Source: G965267335 sp965267335
GTDB taxonomy: Bacteria; Bacteroidota; Bacteroidia; Cytophagales; JAAEPT01
DNA length: 64,000 bases
Direction of reading: 5' to 3'
Assembly: GCA_965267335.1 (NCBI GenBank)
Contig: OZ253953.1
Coordinates: forward strand, 186,001 to 250,000
Part shown: positions 35,425 through 44,157 of the stretch, piece after piece
How the letters are laid out: the number at the start of each line of letters is the position of its first letter
How positions within the stretch are numbered: the first letter of the stretch is position 1
Translations under genes and position numbers: made by a program
Notes under the pieces: generated by a model
Databases searched by the model: none
Told to the model about the DNA's origin: nothing
The model's input: only the letters and a program-made list of their open reading frames with translations

Positions 35425-38400
35425 ATGAAGAATTTTAAGTTAATTAACAACATTACAGGATGGTCAGTATTTCTAATCTCACTGATCGTTTATACACTTA
35501 CAGTAGAGCCATCGGCTAGTTTATGGGATTGTGGTGAATTTATCGCTGCCGCCAACAAGTTAGAAATAGGACACCCCCCCGGAGCACCGCTCTTCATGCT
35601 AATGGGCCGTGGTGCCTCAATGTTTGCCGGTAGTCCACAAACCGTAGCCTGGTGGGTGAATATGGTTTCAGTTGTAGCCAGTGCATTCACAATTCTATTC
35701 CTTTACTGGACTATCGTTCTGCTTGGACAAAAACTTATTGATAAAGATGAGGAAGGAAACTACCCCACCATTCAACAGCTGGCTCTAATAGGCGCTAGTG
35801 TTATTGGTTCATTAGCATTTACTTTCTCAGATTCTTTCTGGTTTTCAGCTACTGAAGCTGAAGTTTACGCCACCTCAGCCTTCTTTACTGCATTTGTGTT
35901 TTGGGCAATACTCAAGTGGGAAACCGTTGCAGACGAACCCGGATCAGACCGATGGATTATACTCATAGCCTATATGGTTGGGTTATCAATCGGTGTCCAC
36001 CTTCTAAATCTACTGGCAATACCGGCTCTTGGATTTATCTATTACTTCAAAAAATATGAAAACCCTTCATTGCTAGGTGGTGTGATTACTTTCATCTTAA
36101 GTAGCATTATCGTTAGCTTTATCCAAACAGGTGTAATCATCGGACTCCCAAGTATCATGGAGTGGATGGAATTACAAATGGTCTACAAAGGAGGAATGGG
36201 TATCCATACTGGAATCATCGTATTCCTGATACTACTTATCGGTGGACTTGTAGCTGCAATTGTAGTTACACATATAAAGAAACTGCGACTTCTAAATACT
36301 GCTTTCCTTTCGTTAGCCTTTATTCTTATCGGATATTCTTCTTATACCATTATCGTTATCCGGTCACAGTATAAACCACCCTTGAATGAAAATAATCCTG
36401 GAAGAGATGTAATGAGCTTGACCTCTTTCCTTAAACGTGAGCAGTATGGAGATTGGTCTATTATGTACGGACCACAATTCGGTGCTTACTATTCACAAGA
36501 CCGAAGAACCGAAAAAGGAGAGCCGGTTTATAGAAGAGAAGGAGATAACTATATCGTATATGATCATGATTACGAACTAATCCTTGATACTAATAAAAAC
36601 TTCCACACTTTGCTGCCAAGGATGTCCCGCTTTGACAAAAAGGATGATTATGTGAGGTGGCTTGAGGCAAACACCGATTGGACCCAAAACCCGAAAGATG
36701 TTGTCAACGAACAGGCTGGTGTGTTTCAATACCCAAAACCTTCTTTTGGGGAGAACATGCAGTTTATGTTTCAGGTACAGATGAATAATATGTATTGGCG
36801 TTACTTTGGATGGAACTTTATAGGCCGTACCGGAGACATTAAAGGAAATACTCCTGGAGCAACCGATGATGCTGATGTAGCCTGGTTCACTGACCCTAAA
36901 GGACCTGCTCCAAGTAATGAGGTAAGTAAGGCCTACAATACTTACTTCATGTTACCTTTCTTACTTGGGATGTTAGGACTATTCTATCACTACTCCCGCT
37001 GGCGGGACACAAAGGATGCCCTTGTGATAACATTGCTATTCTTCTTCACGGGACTGGCTATTATCATCTACCTCAACGCTCCGCCTCTGGAGCCAAGAGA
37101 AAGAGATTATGCCTATGCCGGTTCCTATTATGCATTTGCAATTGAAATAGGGATCGGGGTATTAGCTCTCTTCCAGCTACTACGAATGGTGTTGGACCAA
37201 TCTCGAATTGCTTTAATTGCATCGGTCGGTATCTCCACCATAGTACCTGGGATCATGGCTGTACAAGGTTGGGATGATCACGACCGATCAGGCAGGTTCT
37301 TTGCTGTCGATTCAGCCAAAAACCTGTTGGATGTCTGCGCACCAAATGCCGTGCTATTCACAGCCGGTGACAATGACACTTTCCCACTATGGTATTTACA
37401 GGAAGTCGAAGGCTATCGAACTGATGTCCGGGTATGTAACCTGAGTTTATTAAATACTACCTGGTATGCTGAACAAATGAAGTTAAAAGCATACGACTCA
37501 GAACCGTTGCCAATCAAAGTTCCTTATGAAGTATTAGCACCGGAAACATTTAATATGCAAAGCATTCCTAAACAATACGCTGACTTCGATGGTCACTATA
37601 CCAGAAATGAAGCAGTGAATGCTGAGGTGTTTATTGATCTGCTTGATAAAGGAGACAAGAGATTGAAGTACCAGGGTGTTGATACATTGTGGTATCTCCC
37701 AAGTAGAAAGCTCAAAATCAACCTTGACAGTGCTGCATTAATGAAGGCCGACTGGATTCCAGAGATAGCAAAGAAAAATGCAAGCAACCAAATGATGTGG
37801 AACCTTCCTTACACTCTGGATAAAAAGTCAGTGATGATCATGGATTTGATTGTGAACAATGCCAGAGATGGATGGAAGAGACCAATATACTTCTCAACTA
37901 CAATGGGAGGAAGATATTTCATGAACCTGCAAAACTATATGCAACAGGAAGGTTTGGCCTATCGCCTACTTCCATTCAAACCAGTTCTTGACAGAAACAT
38001 ACCTGCGCAACATAAGCAGTATATGAAGAACTACCCGTATTACATCAATACGGATGTGTCAGCAGAAAAATTGCTTGGCACCGTGTGGCGGGGCCTGGAC
38101 GATGAGAGCATATTCTATGATGTTCCTCACAAAATTCTTCCTAACAACGTAAGAATGATTTTCTCAAGGGTGGCAACCCAGTGCGTACAGGAAAATAAAA
38201 TTGAGATGGCACGTGAGCTTCTGAACTACAGTGTCACCAAGATTCCTCATAAAACAATTCCTTTTGAGTCATCGACCTATCAGTATATAAGACTGTATAT
38301 GCTATGTGCTCAGAAAGACAATAACTACGAGGATGCTCTCAGGTTTACAGATGAGATGCTCAAGGTATGTGATTCTGATATAGAAATCTGGAAAAACAGA

Positions 38401-38700
38401 TACACGAAGTACCTTGAGGAATATGGCGCCATTAATCAGGAGGCAGCACAAAGAATTCAACTGTGCTGGACTTCATTCCAGGTAGCTTACCAATATATTG
38501 GAGAAGGTGAGGAACAAGCAGCTAAAAAAGCTGAGTACAAAAAATACCTCACAAAGCATTCGAAGTTCTTAGTGCAAAACAAATTGATTTCTCAGGACGA
38601 GGTTGACCGAATAATGCCTCCTGAAATCAAAGAGCAAAGAGAACAGCTCCCTGACACCATTGCTGAAATGCTCAGGGAAATTCAACAAGACACAGAGTAA
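35425..38700 (+). CDS. DUF2723 membrane protein (O-mannosyltransferase-like, TMEM260 family)
   Basis: A 1091-residue protein with about a dozen hydrophobic segments in the first ~620 residues and a soluble C-terminal part. The N terminus carries the DUF2723 hallmark: WDCGEFIAAANKLEIGHPPG with the acidic residues of a GT-C catalytic loop (SLWDCGEF), then FSATEAEVYATSAFF. A second conserved block is PPLEPRERDYAYAGSYYAFA. The C-terminal third (about 940-1060) is helical and TPR-like. The family is related to eukaryotic TMEM260, a protein O-mannosyltransferase, so a role in envelope glycoprotein glycosylation is plausible but not shown. TATCTTCG at about 35398, close to the TAnnTTTG consensus, may be its promoter; a strong terminator follows. 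Confidence 0.82.
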   Translation: MKNFKLINNITGWSVFLISLIVYTLTVEPSASLWDCGEFIAAANKLEIGHPPGAPLFMLMGRGASMFAGSPQTVAWWVNMVSVVASAFTILFLYWTIVLLGQKLIDKDEEGNYPTIQQLALIGASVIGSLAFTFSDSFWFSATEAEVYATSAFFTAFVFWAILKWETVADEPGSDRWIILIAYMVGLSIGVHLLNLLAIPALGFIYYFKKYENPSLLGGVITFILSSIIVSFIQTGVIIGLPSIMEWMELQMVYKGGMGIHTGIIVFLILLIGGLVAAIVVTHIKKLRLLNTAFLSLAFILIGYSSYTIIVIRSQYKPPLNENNPGRDVMSLTSFLKREQYGDWSIMYGPQFGAYYSQDRRTEKGEPVYRREGDNYIVYDHDYELILDTNKNFHTLLPRMSRFDKKDDYVRWLEANTDWTQNPKDVVNEQAGVFQYPKPSFGENMQFMFQVQMNNMYWRYFGWNFIGRTGDIKGNTPGATDDADVAWFTDPKGPAPSNEVSKAYNTYFMLPFLLGMLGLFYHYSRWRDTKDALVITLLFFFTGLAIIIYLNAPPLEPRERDYAYAGSYYAFAIEIGIGVLALFQLLRMVLDQSRIALIASVGISTIVPGIMAVQGWDDHDRSGRFFAVDSAKNLLDVCAPNAVLFTAGDNDTFPLWYLQEVEGYRTDVRVCNLSLLNTTWYAEQMKLKAYDSEPLPIKVPYEVLAPETFNMQSIPKQYADFDGHYTRNEAVNAEVFIDLLDKGDKRLKYQGVDTLWYLPSRKLKINLDSAALMKADWIPEIAKKNASNQMMWNLPYTLDKKSVMIMDLIVNNARDGWKRPIYFSTTMGGRYFMNLQNYMQQEGLAYRLLPFKPVLDRNIPAQHKQYMKNYPYYINTDVSAEKLLGTVWRGLDDESIFYDVPHKILPNNVRMIFSRVATQCVQENKIEMARELLNYSVTKIPHKTIPFESSTYQYIRLYMLCAQKDNNYEDALRFTDEMLKVCDSDIEIWKNRYTKYLEEYGAINQEAAQRIQLCWTSFQVAYQYIGEGEEQAAKKAEYKKYLTKHSKFLVQNKLISQDEVDRIMPPEIKEQREQLPDTIAEMLREIQQDTE

Positions 38701-38708
38701 TATTTAGG

Positions 38709-38737
38709 AAGCCTTGATCTAAGATCAAGGCTTTTTT
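38709..38737 (+). terminator. Intrinsic terminator after the DUF2723 gene
   Basis: AAGCCTTGATCT (38709-38720) and AGATCAAGGCTT (38722-38733) form a near-perfect hairpin, directly followed by a T-run to 38737. It lies nine bases after the stop codon. Confidence 0.9.
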
Positions 38738-38835
38738 CTTTGTATACGATTCAACCACTCAATAATTCAATGGGGTGAATAAATAATAAGTCCGTAGAAT
38801 ATCAGAGGATAACTTTTCGGCTGTGTAAACCTATA

Positions 38836-39609
38836 TTACTTGGTAAGAATGAAAAAATGATCAAGGCATTCCTCAGGTTCATCGCTAATACTATAGTCTT
38901 CCCAGGTAATATCGGAAACCAACCCTTTCTCTTGTTTCATCAATTTTTTTCGGTTGACCCTGTTAAAAATGTCATAAGGAATTCGAATCATCCACCTTGG
39001 GAGATTGTATTGTAGATTCAGAACATCCCATCTGGTAATTTTTTTCACAGACTTTCTGTTCTTTTCATGGTAGTCCATGATTTTCTCGTTACCACGTACT
39101 CCTTTTAAATCAACCTTCTCAAAATATTTTTTACAAAGCTCTGCAAGCTCAGTTACCGTGTACTCCCTAATGTGCCATGGGTTTCTGGTAAGTGTAAACT
39201 TTTTATTAGGTGTAGTAATAATTGCCTTACCGCCCGGCTTAAGAACTCGCTTTATTTCCTGAAGATAGGCATGGTCATCTTTGATATGTTCGATAACCTG
39301 AAAAGAGACGATCCAGTCATACGTGTTATCTTCCAGACCACTCAGTGGAGGAATGTTGGCCGCAATAAACTTACTGCCAGGATATTTTGACTGCAGCTCC
39401 TTAACAAGGCCCTCAATTTTATCAACTCCGGTATAGTGATCGCAAGCTTGAGTAAGAACTTCCACCCCTCTACCAAAACCACAACCGATTTCAAGCAAAT
39501 TGCCACTAACCATATCCTTTGCCTTTAGGTAAGGGAATAGTAACCTTTGATGAATCGGATTGTCCGATGCAATTTCGTCTGATGTTATTTCGGTAGTGTA
39601 GTATGCCAT
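38836..39609 (-). CDS. Class I SAM-dependent methyltransferase (Methyltransf_11 type)
   Basis: The ATG at 39609 (MAYYTTEITSDE) is preferred to an earlier in-frame ATG at 39648, because a TAnnTTTG promoter lies between them. Motif I is LLEIGCGFGRGVEVL, motif II TGVDKIEG, then VSFQVIEHIKDDHAYLQEIK and RVLKPGGKAIITTPNK, all typical of UbiG/Methyltransf_11 enzymes. The C-terminal ~80 residues are basic and helical. The substrate is unknown. It is divergent from rlmB with an 83-base shared upstream region. Confidence 0.78.
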   Translation of the reverse strand: MAYYTTEITSDEIASDNPIHQRLLFPYLKAKDMVSGNLLEIGCGFGRGVEVLTQACDHYTGVDKIEGLVKELQSKYPGSKFIAANIPPLSGLEDNTYDWIVSFQVIEHIKDDHAYLQEIKRVLKPGGKAIITTPNKKFTLTRNPWHIREYTVTELAELCKKYFEKVDLKGVRGNEKIMDYHEKNRKSVKKITRWDVLNLQYNLPRWMIRIPYDIFNRVNRKKLMKQEKGLVSDITWEDYSISDEPEECLDHFFILTK

Positions 39610-39626
39610 ACTGATAAAGCCGATCG

Positions 39627-39634
39627 CAAATGTA
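39627..39634 (-). promoter_or_regulatory. TAnnTTTG promoter of the methyltransferase gene
   Basis: The minus strand reads TACATTTG, a perfect -7 match 17 bases before the ATG at 39609. On the plus strand CATATTTG at about 39677, one mismatch from consensus, may serve the divergent rlmB. Confidence 0.55.
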
Positions 39635-39692
39635 TAGATTTTACCCACTTTCTGGTAATGACAACGACAAATTAATCATATTTGCACTCGCA

Positions 39693-40439
39693 ATGAGAGA
39701 TAATAAGCCAAATAAAGATTTTGTTTTCGGGATTCAACCTGTGTCGGAGGCCTTGAAATCAGATCAGGAAATTGAAAGAATCTACATACAAAAAGGTCTG
39801 AAAGGTGACCATGTTAGAGATATTGTAAAGGAATGTCGGAACCGTAATATTCCTTGTCAGAATGTCCCGATAGAAAAACTAAACAAGATCACCAGAAAAA
39901 ACCACCAGGGGCTTATTTGCCTTGTTTCACCTATTAGTTATTCGTCCATCGAAAACGTCATCGAAAACTGTTATAACTCAGGAAACGATCCGTTCATCCT
40001 TATACTTGACCGGATAACTGATGTGCGCAACTTCGGAGCAATAAGTCGAACGGCTGAATGCGCAGGCGTCAATGCCATTCTAATACCTGATAAAGGAGCG
40101 GCTCAAATTAATAGTGATGCACTGAAGACTTCTTCAGGAGCTCTCAATCATATTCCTGTATGCCGCACGCACAACCTAAAAGACGGAATAGAATTTTTGA
40201 AAAATAGTGGCTTGAAAATTATTTCATGCACTGAAAAAACCGAAGATTCCCTTTTTGAAACTGATCTGTCAGGACCTGTAGCTATCATCTTAGGATCAGA
40301 GGAAAATGGTATTTCACCGGAATACCTGAAGTTGAGTGATGCCCGGGCTAAAATTCCGATAAACGGAGCTATTGACTCTCTTAACGTCTCCGTTGCGGCA
40401 GGAGTCATTATGTATGAGGCGATTCGCCAACGCTCCTGA
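39693..40439 (+). CDS. rlmB: 23S rRNA 2'-O-ribose methyltransferase RlmB (TrmH/SpoU family)
   Basis: The ATG at 39693 starts the domain cleanly (RDNKPNKDFVFGIQPVSEAL); the frame to 39630 is an extension. An N-terminal SpoU substrate-binding domain (about 8-80, with FGIQPVSEALKSD and NHQGLICLV) precedes the SPOUT knot domain with all three motifs: DRITDVRNFGAISRTAE, IILGSEENGISPE and LNVSVAAGVIMYEA. RlmB-type enzymes methylate G2251 of 23S rRNA. The length (248 residues) is standard. It is a single gene with a divergent methyltransferase on its 5' side and convergent hemH on its 3' side. Confidence 0.88.
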   Translation: MRDNKPNKDFVFGIQPVSEALKSDQEIERIYIQKGLKGDHVRDIVKECRNRNIPCQNVPIEKLNKITRKNHQGLICLVSPISYSSIENVIENCYNSGNDPFILILDRITDVRNFGAISRTAECAGVNAILIPDKGAAQINSDALKTSSGALNHIPVCRTHNLKDGIEFLKNSGLKIISCTEKTEDSLFETDLSGPVAIILGSEENGISPEYLKLSDARAKIPINGAIDSLNVSVAAGVIMYEAIRQRS

Positions 40440-40540
40440 TAACATAGATTAATAAACTCCGAGGAGTAGCCCTGCAAGAATGTTTTTATAAAATAGAAAG
40501 ACACCCCTCCCTCAAATTTAGGATAATAGACAAGCAAGGT

Positions 40541-41551
40541 CTATTTCACCATTTCCACCAAACAATTGACCCAGGCATCTGATGAGTTCAGACTGGGTAC
40601 CAAATCCCAGCTCTCACCACCAGCCTCAAGAAACTCTTCCTGATAAGTCTCCCCGACCTCTATGGTAGTTTCCAGGCAATCTGCTGTAAATGCCGGACAC
40701 ATCACCAAAACATTTTTTTTGCCATCATCAGCTAATTGCTGTACAATATCTTCCGTGTATGGCTTTATCCATTCGGCCTTTCCCAACCTACTTTGAAAAC
40801 AAACAGTATAATCTTCCTCTTTAATTTCCAACGAATTGGCCAAAGCTCGCGAAGTCTCATAACACTGTGCACGATAGCAAAACTCGTTTTTGGAGTTGTA
40901 GGTAGCGCAACATTTTTTACTCAACTGACAATATCCGCCATTGGATGATTTAAGTATTTGTCGTTCAGGTAAACCATGATAGGAAAAAACCAAATGGTCA
41001 TATTTACCTGACTTCCATTGGTCTGTCGCCAGAGCAGCAAATGCCTCTACGAACAGCTTATCGGATGGGAACTTATCGATAAATCTGATTGGCGCCAAAC
41101 CTGAAATTTTAGCAGCTTCTTTCTTCACCTTCTCAATAGTGGAACCCGTTGTCGCTTCAGCATATTGAGGATAAAGAGGAATGGCGATTATTTCTTCATG
41201 GTCCCCGTCCTGAAACTTTTGAAGAGAACTATTGATACTGGGGTTCTGATACCGCATTCCAAAAACAACCTGGTAGTCTTCACCGAGTTTTTCCTGAAGT
41301 GCTTTTTCCAAATCTTCGCCATGATACATTAATGGAGAACCTCGATCAGTCCAGAGTTTGCGGTATTCTTCAGCAGATTTTGGGGCTCTTATGGGGGCAA
41401 TGATCAAATTCACCAGCATCCATCGATTAAGAAATGGTATATCGATTACCTTCTCATCCATCAGGAATTCACGAAGATATTTTCTTACATCCTTAGTCTT
41501 GATAGAGTCGGGGGTCCCGAGATTAATAATAAACACTCCTTTTTTTGGCAT
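40541..41551 (-). CDS. hemH: Ferrochelatase
   Basis: A 336-residue cytoplasmic or peripheral membrane enzyme. It has the ferrochelatase core: VFIINLGTPDSIKTKDVRKY at the start, FGMRYQNPSI, the catalytic His in FSYHGLPERQ, FQSRLGKAEWIKPYTED, and the C-terminal VMCPAFTADCLETTIEV. Four Cys lie close together (GYCQLSKKCCATY...FCYRAQC), a pattern common in Bacteroidota HemH. It inserts ferrous iron into protoporphyrin IX in the last step of haem synthesis. It is a single gene, and no other hem gene is in the window. Confidence 0.95.
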   Translation of the reverse strand: MPKKGVFIINLGTPDSIKTKDVRKYLREFLMDEKVIDIPFLNRWMLVNLIIAPIRAPKSAEEYRKLWTDRGSPLMYHGEDLEKALQEKLGEDYQVVFGMRYQNPSINSSLQKFQDGDHEEIIAIPLYPQYAEATTGSTIEKVKKEAAKISGLAPIRFIDKFPSDKLFVEAFAALATDQWKSGKYDHLVFSYHGLPERQILKSSNGGYCQLSKKCCATYNSKNEFCYRAQCYETSRALANSLEIKEEDYTVCFQSRLGKAEWIKPYTEDIVQQLADDGKKNVLVMCPAFTADCLETTIEVGETYQEEFLEAGGESWDLVPSLNSSDAWVNCLVEMVK

Positions 41552-41625
41552 ATCGCAATTTTAGCATGAATTATTGAGAAATACATTCTCAATGCCTAAA
41601 ACAACTATAATCTCAAAATGTTTAA

Positions 41626-41633
41626 TAAATTTG
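41626..41633 (+). promoter_or_regulatory. TAnnTTTG element immediately before glyS
   Basis: TAAATTTG, a perfect -7 match, ends four bases before the glyS ATG. If used, transcription would start at or beside the ATG, giving a leaderless message. No TTTG is evident at -33, so it may be fortuitous. Confidence 0.4.
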
Positions 41634-41637
41634 CCGG

Positions 41638-43194
41638 ATGGAAACAGCTGAGAAAAAGCAAGTGGAGAATTTACTACCCAAAGTAGCTTCCCACGCGAAA
41701 GAGTACGGATTCATCTTCCAGTCCAGTGAAATCTATGACGGCCTGCAAGCGGTCTATGACTATGGCCAGAATGGTGCAGAGCTAAAGAAAAACATTAAAG
41801 ACTACTGGTGGACTGCAATGGTACAAATGCACGAAAACATCGTAGGGATTGATGCAGCTATTTTCATGCACCCAACCACCTGGAAAGCTTCCGGGCACGT
41901 AGACGCATTCAACGACCCATTGATTGACAATAAAGATTCAAAAAAAAGATATCGGGCTGATGTACTAATAGAAGAGTACGTAGAAAAGATAAAAACCAAA
42001 ATCGCAAAGGAGGTTACCAAGGGAGAAAAGCGGTTCGGAGACGATTTTGATAAGGAACAATTCCTCCAGACAAACCCGAATGTACTTCGTAATCAAAAGA
42101 AAATTGACGATATCAATGATCGATTTAAAGCTGCCCTTGAAGCTGATGACCTGGGAGAAATTCGTCAAATTATAATTGATCTGGAAATCGCTTGTCCGAT
42201 CAGCGGCTCCAAAAACTGGACAGATGTGCGCCAGTTCAACCTTATGTTCTCAACAGAGCTGGGATCAGTGGCTGGAGAAGCATCAAAAATCTACCTTAGA
42301 CCCGAAACTGCACAAGGCATATTCGTAAACTTCCTTAACGTTCAGAAAACGGGAAGAAAGAAAATTCCTTTTGGTATCGCCCAAATTGGTAAAGCCTTCA
42401 GAAATGAAATCGTTGCTCGTCAGTTCATTTTCCGAATGAGAGAGTTTGAGCAGATGGAAATGCAGTTTTTCATTAAACCGGGCACACAAAAAGAGTGGTA
42501 TGAATACTGGAAAGAGCAAAGAATTAAATGGCATAAAGCACTTGGCTTTGGAGATGATGCCTACCGCTTCCACGACCACTTAAAAACTGCGCACTATGCC
42601 GATGCTGCTTGTGACATCGAGTTTGATTTTCCAATGGGATTCAAAGAACTCGAAGGTATACACTCCCGAACCGACTTCGACCTGGGAGCTCACGAAGAGC
42701 ATTCAGGCAAAAAGCTACAATACTTCGATCCGGAAGAGAATAAAAACTACGTCCCATATGTTATTGAGACGTCAATTGGACTCGACCGAATGTTTCTAGC
42801 AGTCCTTTCAAGAGCTTATACTGAAGAAACCCTGGAAGATGGCTCTGAAAGAACGGTACTAAAAATTCCTGCACCTCTCGCACCAACAAAAGTGGCTGTT
42901 TTCCCACTTCTGAAAAAGGATGGTCTTCCTGATGTGGCTCGCGAAATTATGGATGAGCTGAAGCTAAACTATAACTGTCAGTATGAAGAGAAAGACGCTA
43001 TAGGTAAAAGATATAGAAGACAAGATGCTATTGGAACTCCTTTTTGTGTCACGGTAGACCACCAGACTCTGGAAGATCAAACCGTAACTCTGAGACACCG
43101 AGACAGTATGGAACAACAAAGAGTCCATAAATCTGAGCTCGATACCATCATTTCAAAAGAAGTCTCTTTCAGAAATATTTTCAGTAAATTGTAA
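41638..43194 (+). CDS. glyS: Glycyl-tRNA synthetase (single-chain, dimeric type)
   Basis: A 518-residue class II aminoacyl-tRNA synthetase of the archaeal/eukaryotic-like GlyQS dimer type found in Bacteroidota. Class II motif 2 is FGIAQIGKAFRNEIVARQFI with the REFEQMEMQFF extension; motif 3 contains VIETSIGLDRMFLAVL. The N-terminal WWTAMVQMHENIVGIDAAIF and the C-terminal anticodon-binding domain (about 420-510, APTKVAVFPLLKKDGLPDVA) are both present. It charges tRNA-Gly. A tight TAnnTTTG element precedes the ATG. The MtfA-like gene follows with almost no gap. Confidence 0.96.
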   Translation: METAEKKQVENLLPKVASHAKEYGFIFQSSEIYDGLQAVYDYGQNGAELKKNIKDYWWTAMVQMHENIVGIDAAIFMHPTTWKASGHVDAFNDPLIDNKDSKKRYRADVLIEEYVEKIKTKIAKEVTKGEKRFGDDFDKEQFLQTNPNVLRNQKKIDDINDRFKAALEADDLGEIRQIIIDLEIACPISGSKNWTDVRQFNLMFSTELGSVAGEASKIYLRPETAQGIFVNFLNVQKTGRKKIPFGIAQIGKAFRNEIVARQFIFRMREFEQMEMQFFIKPGTQKEWYEYWKEQRIKWHKALGFGDDAYRFHDHLKTAHYADAACDIEFDFPMGFKELEGIHSRTDFDLGAHEEHSGKKLQYFDPEENKNYVPYVIETSIGLDRMFLAVLSRAYTEETLEDGSERTVLKIPAPLAPTKVAVFPLLKKDGLPDVAREIMDELKLNYNCQYEEKDAIGKRYRRQDAIGTPFCVTVDHQTLEDQTVTLRHRDSMEQQRVHKSELDTIISKEVSFRNIFSKL

Positions 43195-43208
43195 GGGTTA
43201 TCCTTGCA

Positions 43209-44084
43209 ATTTTACTTGAATACCAAACCGCTACAGAGCAACTTAAGACCAGCGATCATTTTCCCTGGTGGGGTACGTTTATTGTCTTACTGTTCCCAAC
43301 ATTTTTCGTTGTTTATGTAAGTTATGCCTGGACGCGGTATACTGGTACCCAGTTCAGCAAAATACGTCAATACTGGAAACCTATAGACCCCTACTGGAAG
43401 TCGATACTGAACAAGCACTTTACCTACTATAAGCTTCTTTATCCCAGTGAAAAAAAGAAATTTGAAAAAAGGGTTCAAAAATTTATCATTAACAAGAAGT
43501 TTGAAGCCCGGGAAATGCCTTCAGTAACAGCAGAAATGAAAGTAATGATTGCTGCATCAGCCGTTCAACTCACATTCGGGTTGACAAACATTCACTTTGA
43601 ACACTTCAGCAAAATAATTGTATACCCTTATAAATACTATTCCAAAGCTACCAACACCATGAATCTGGGTGAAGTGCAACTACGAGGTGTGATTAAATTA
43701 TCGTGGAAAGATTTTGTAAAAGGTTATAAGCAGCCCGACACAACTATGAACATTGGATTGCATGAAATGGCTCATGCTCTCCGCCTTGAAAACAAAATAC
43801 CCAACAGTGAATTTGACTTTTTGAATCCTTTCAACCTCCATCAGCTGAGGCACGTGACACGTAAAGAAATAGCAAAAATCAGAAAAGGACAGCATAGCTT
43901 TTTGCGAAAATATGCCGGAACAAATAGTGAAGAATTTTTTGCTGTCGCAGTAGAACATTTTTTTGAAAGACCTCATCAACTACAACAAGAAGTACCTGAA
44001 CTCTATCACGTGCTCAGTAATCTATTGAATCAGGATCCTGTAAAACGCTTCAGTCCACCGAACATAGCTCCCAAAACAGCCTAA
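43209..44084 (+). CDS. MtfA-like zinc metallopeptidase, start codon uncertain
   Basis: The C-terminal part has the family motif IGLHEMAHAL (HExxH) with a downstream SEEFFAVAVEHFFERP Glu, as in MtfA/DgsA-anti-repressor peptidases. The first ATG (43515) would cut into the conserved domain: in-frame sequence upstream reads WWGTFIVLLFPTFFVVYVSY, a membrane helix, then LYPSEKKKFEKRVQKFI, which belongs to the family. That frame is open from an in-frame TAA at 43185-43187 with no ATG, GTG or TTG before 43515. I place a provisional ATT start at 43209 (after the glyS stop); a missed base or another rare start is equally possible. Probably membrane-anchored, cotranscribed with glyS. Confidence 0.65.
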   Translation: MLLEYQTATEQLKTSDHFPWWGTFIVLLFPTFFVVYVSYAWTRYTGTQFSKIRQYWKPIDPYWKSILNKHFTYYKLLYPSEKKKFEKRVQKFIINKKFEAREMPSVTAEMKVMIAASAVQLTFGLTNIHFEHFSKIIVYPYKYYSKATNTMNLGEVQLRGVIKLSWKDFVKGYKQPDTTMNIGLHEMAHALRLENKIPNSEFDFLNPFNLHQLRHVTRKEIAKIRKGQHSFLRKYAGTNSEEFFAVAVEHFFERPHQLQQEVPELYHVLSNLLNQDPVKRFSPPNIAPKTA

Positions 44085-44133
44085 GAATCCTTAATAAATG
44101 CCATTTTTAGGCTGCAAAAAGTCAAAAAACAAT

Positions 44134-44141
44134 TACCTTTG
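44134..44141 (+). promoter_or_regulatory. TAnnTTTG promoter of the RND-ileS-lspA unit
   Basis: TACCTTTG, a perfect -7 match and the same octamer as the rRNA promoter, lies 17 bases before the ATG at 44158. A TTTTTAG tract near 44105-44110 is the nearest -33 candidate. Confidence 0.55.
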
Positions 44142-44157
44142 TCGCTTGCATTGAGCA

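Noticed and set aside
43287..43478. Minus-strand 63-residue frame upstream of the MtfA-like ATG
   Set aside because: The plus strand encodes family-consistent residues and a membrane helix here, so this is a shadow.
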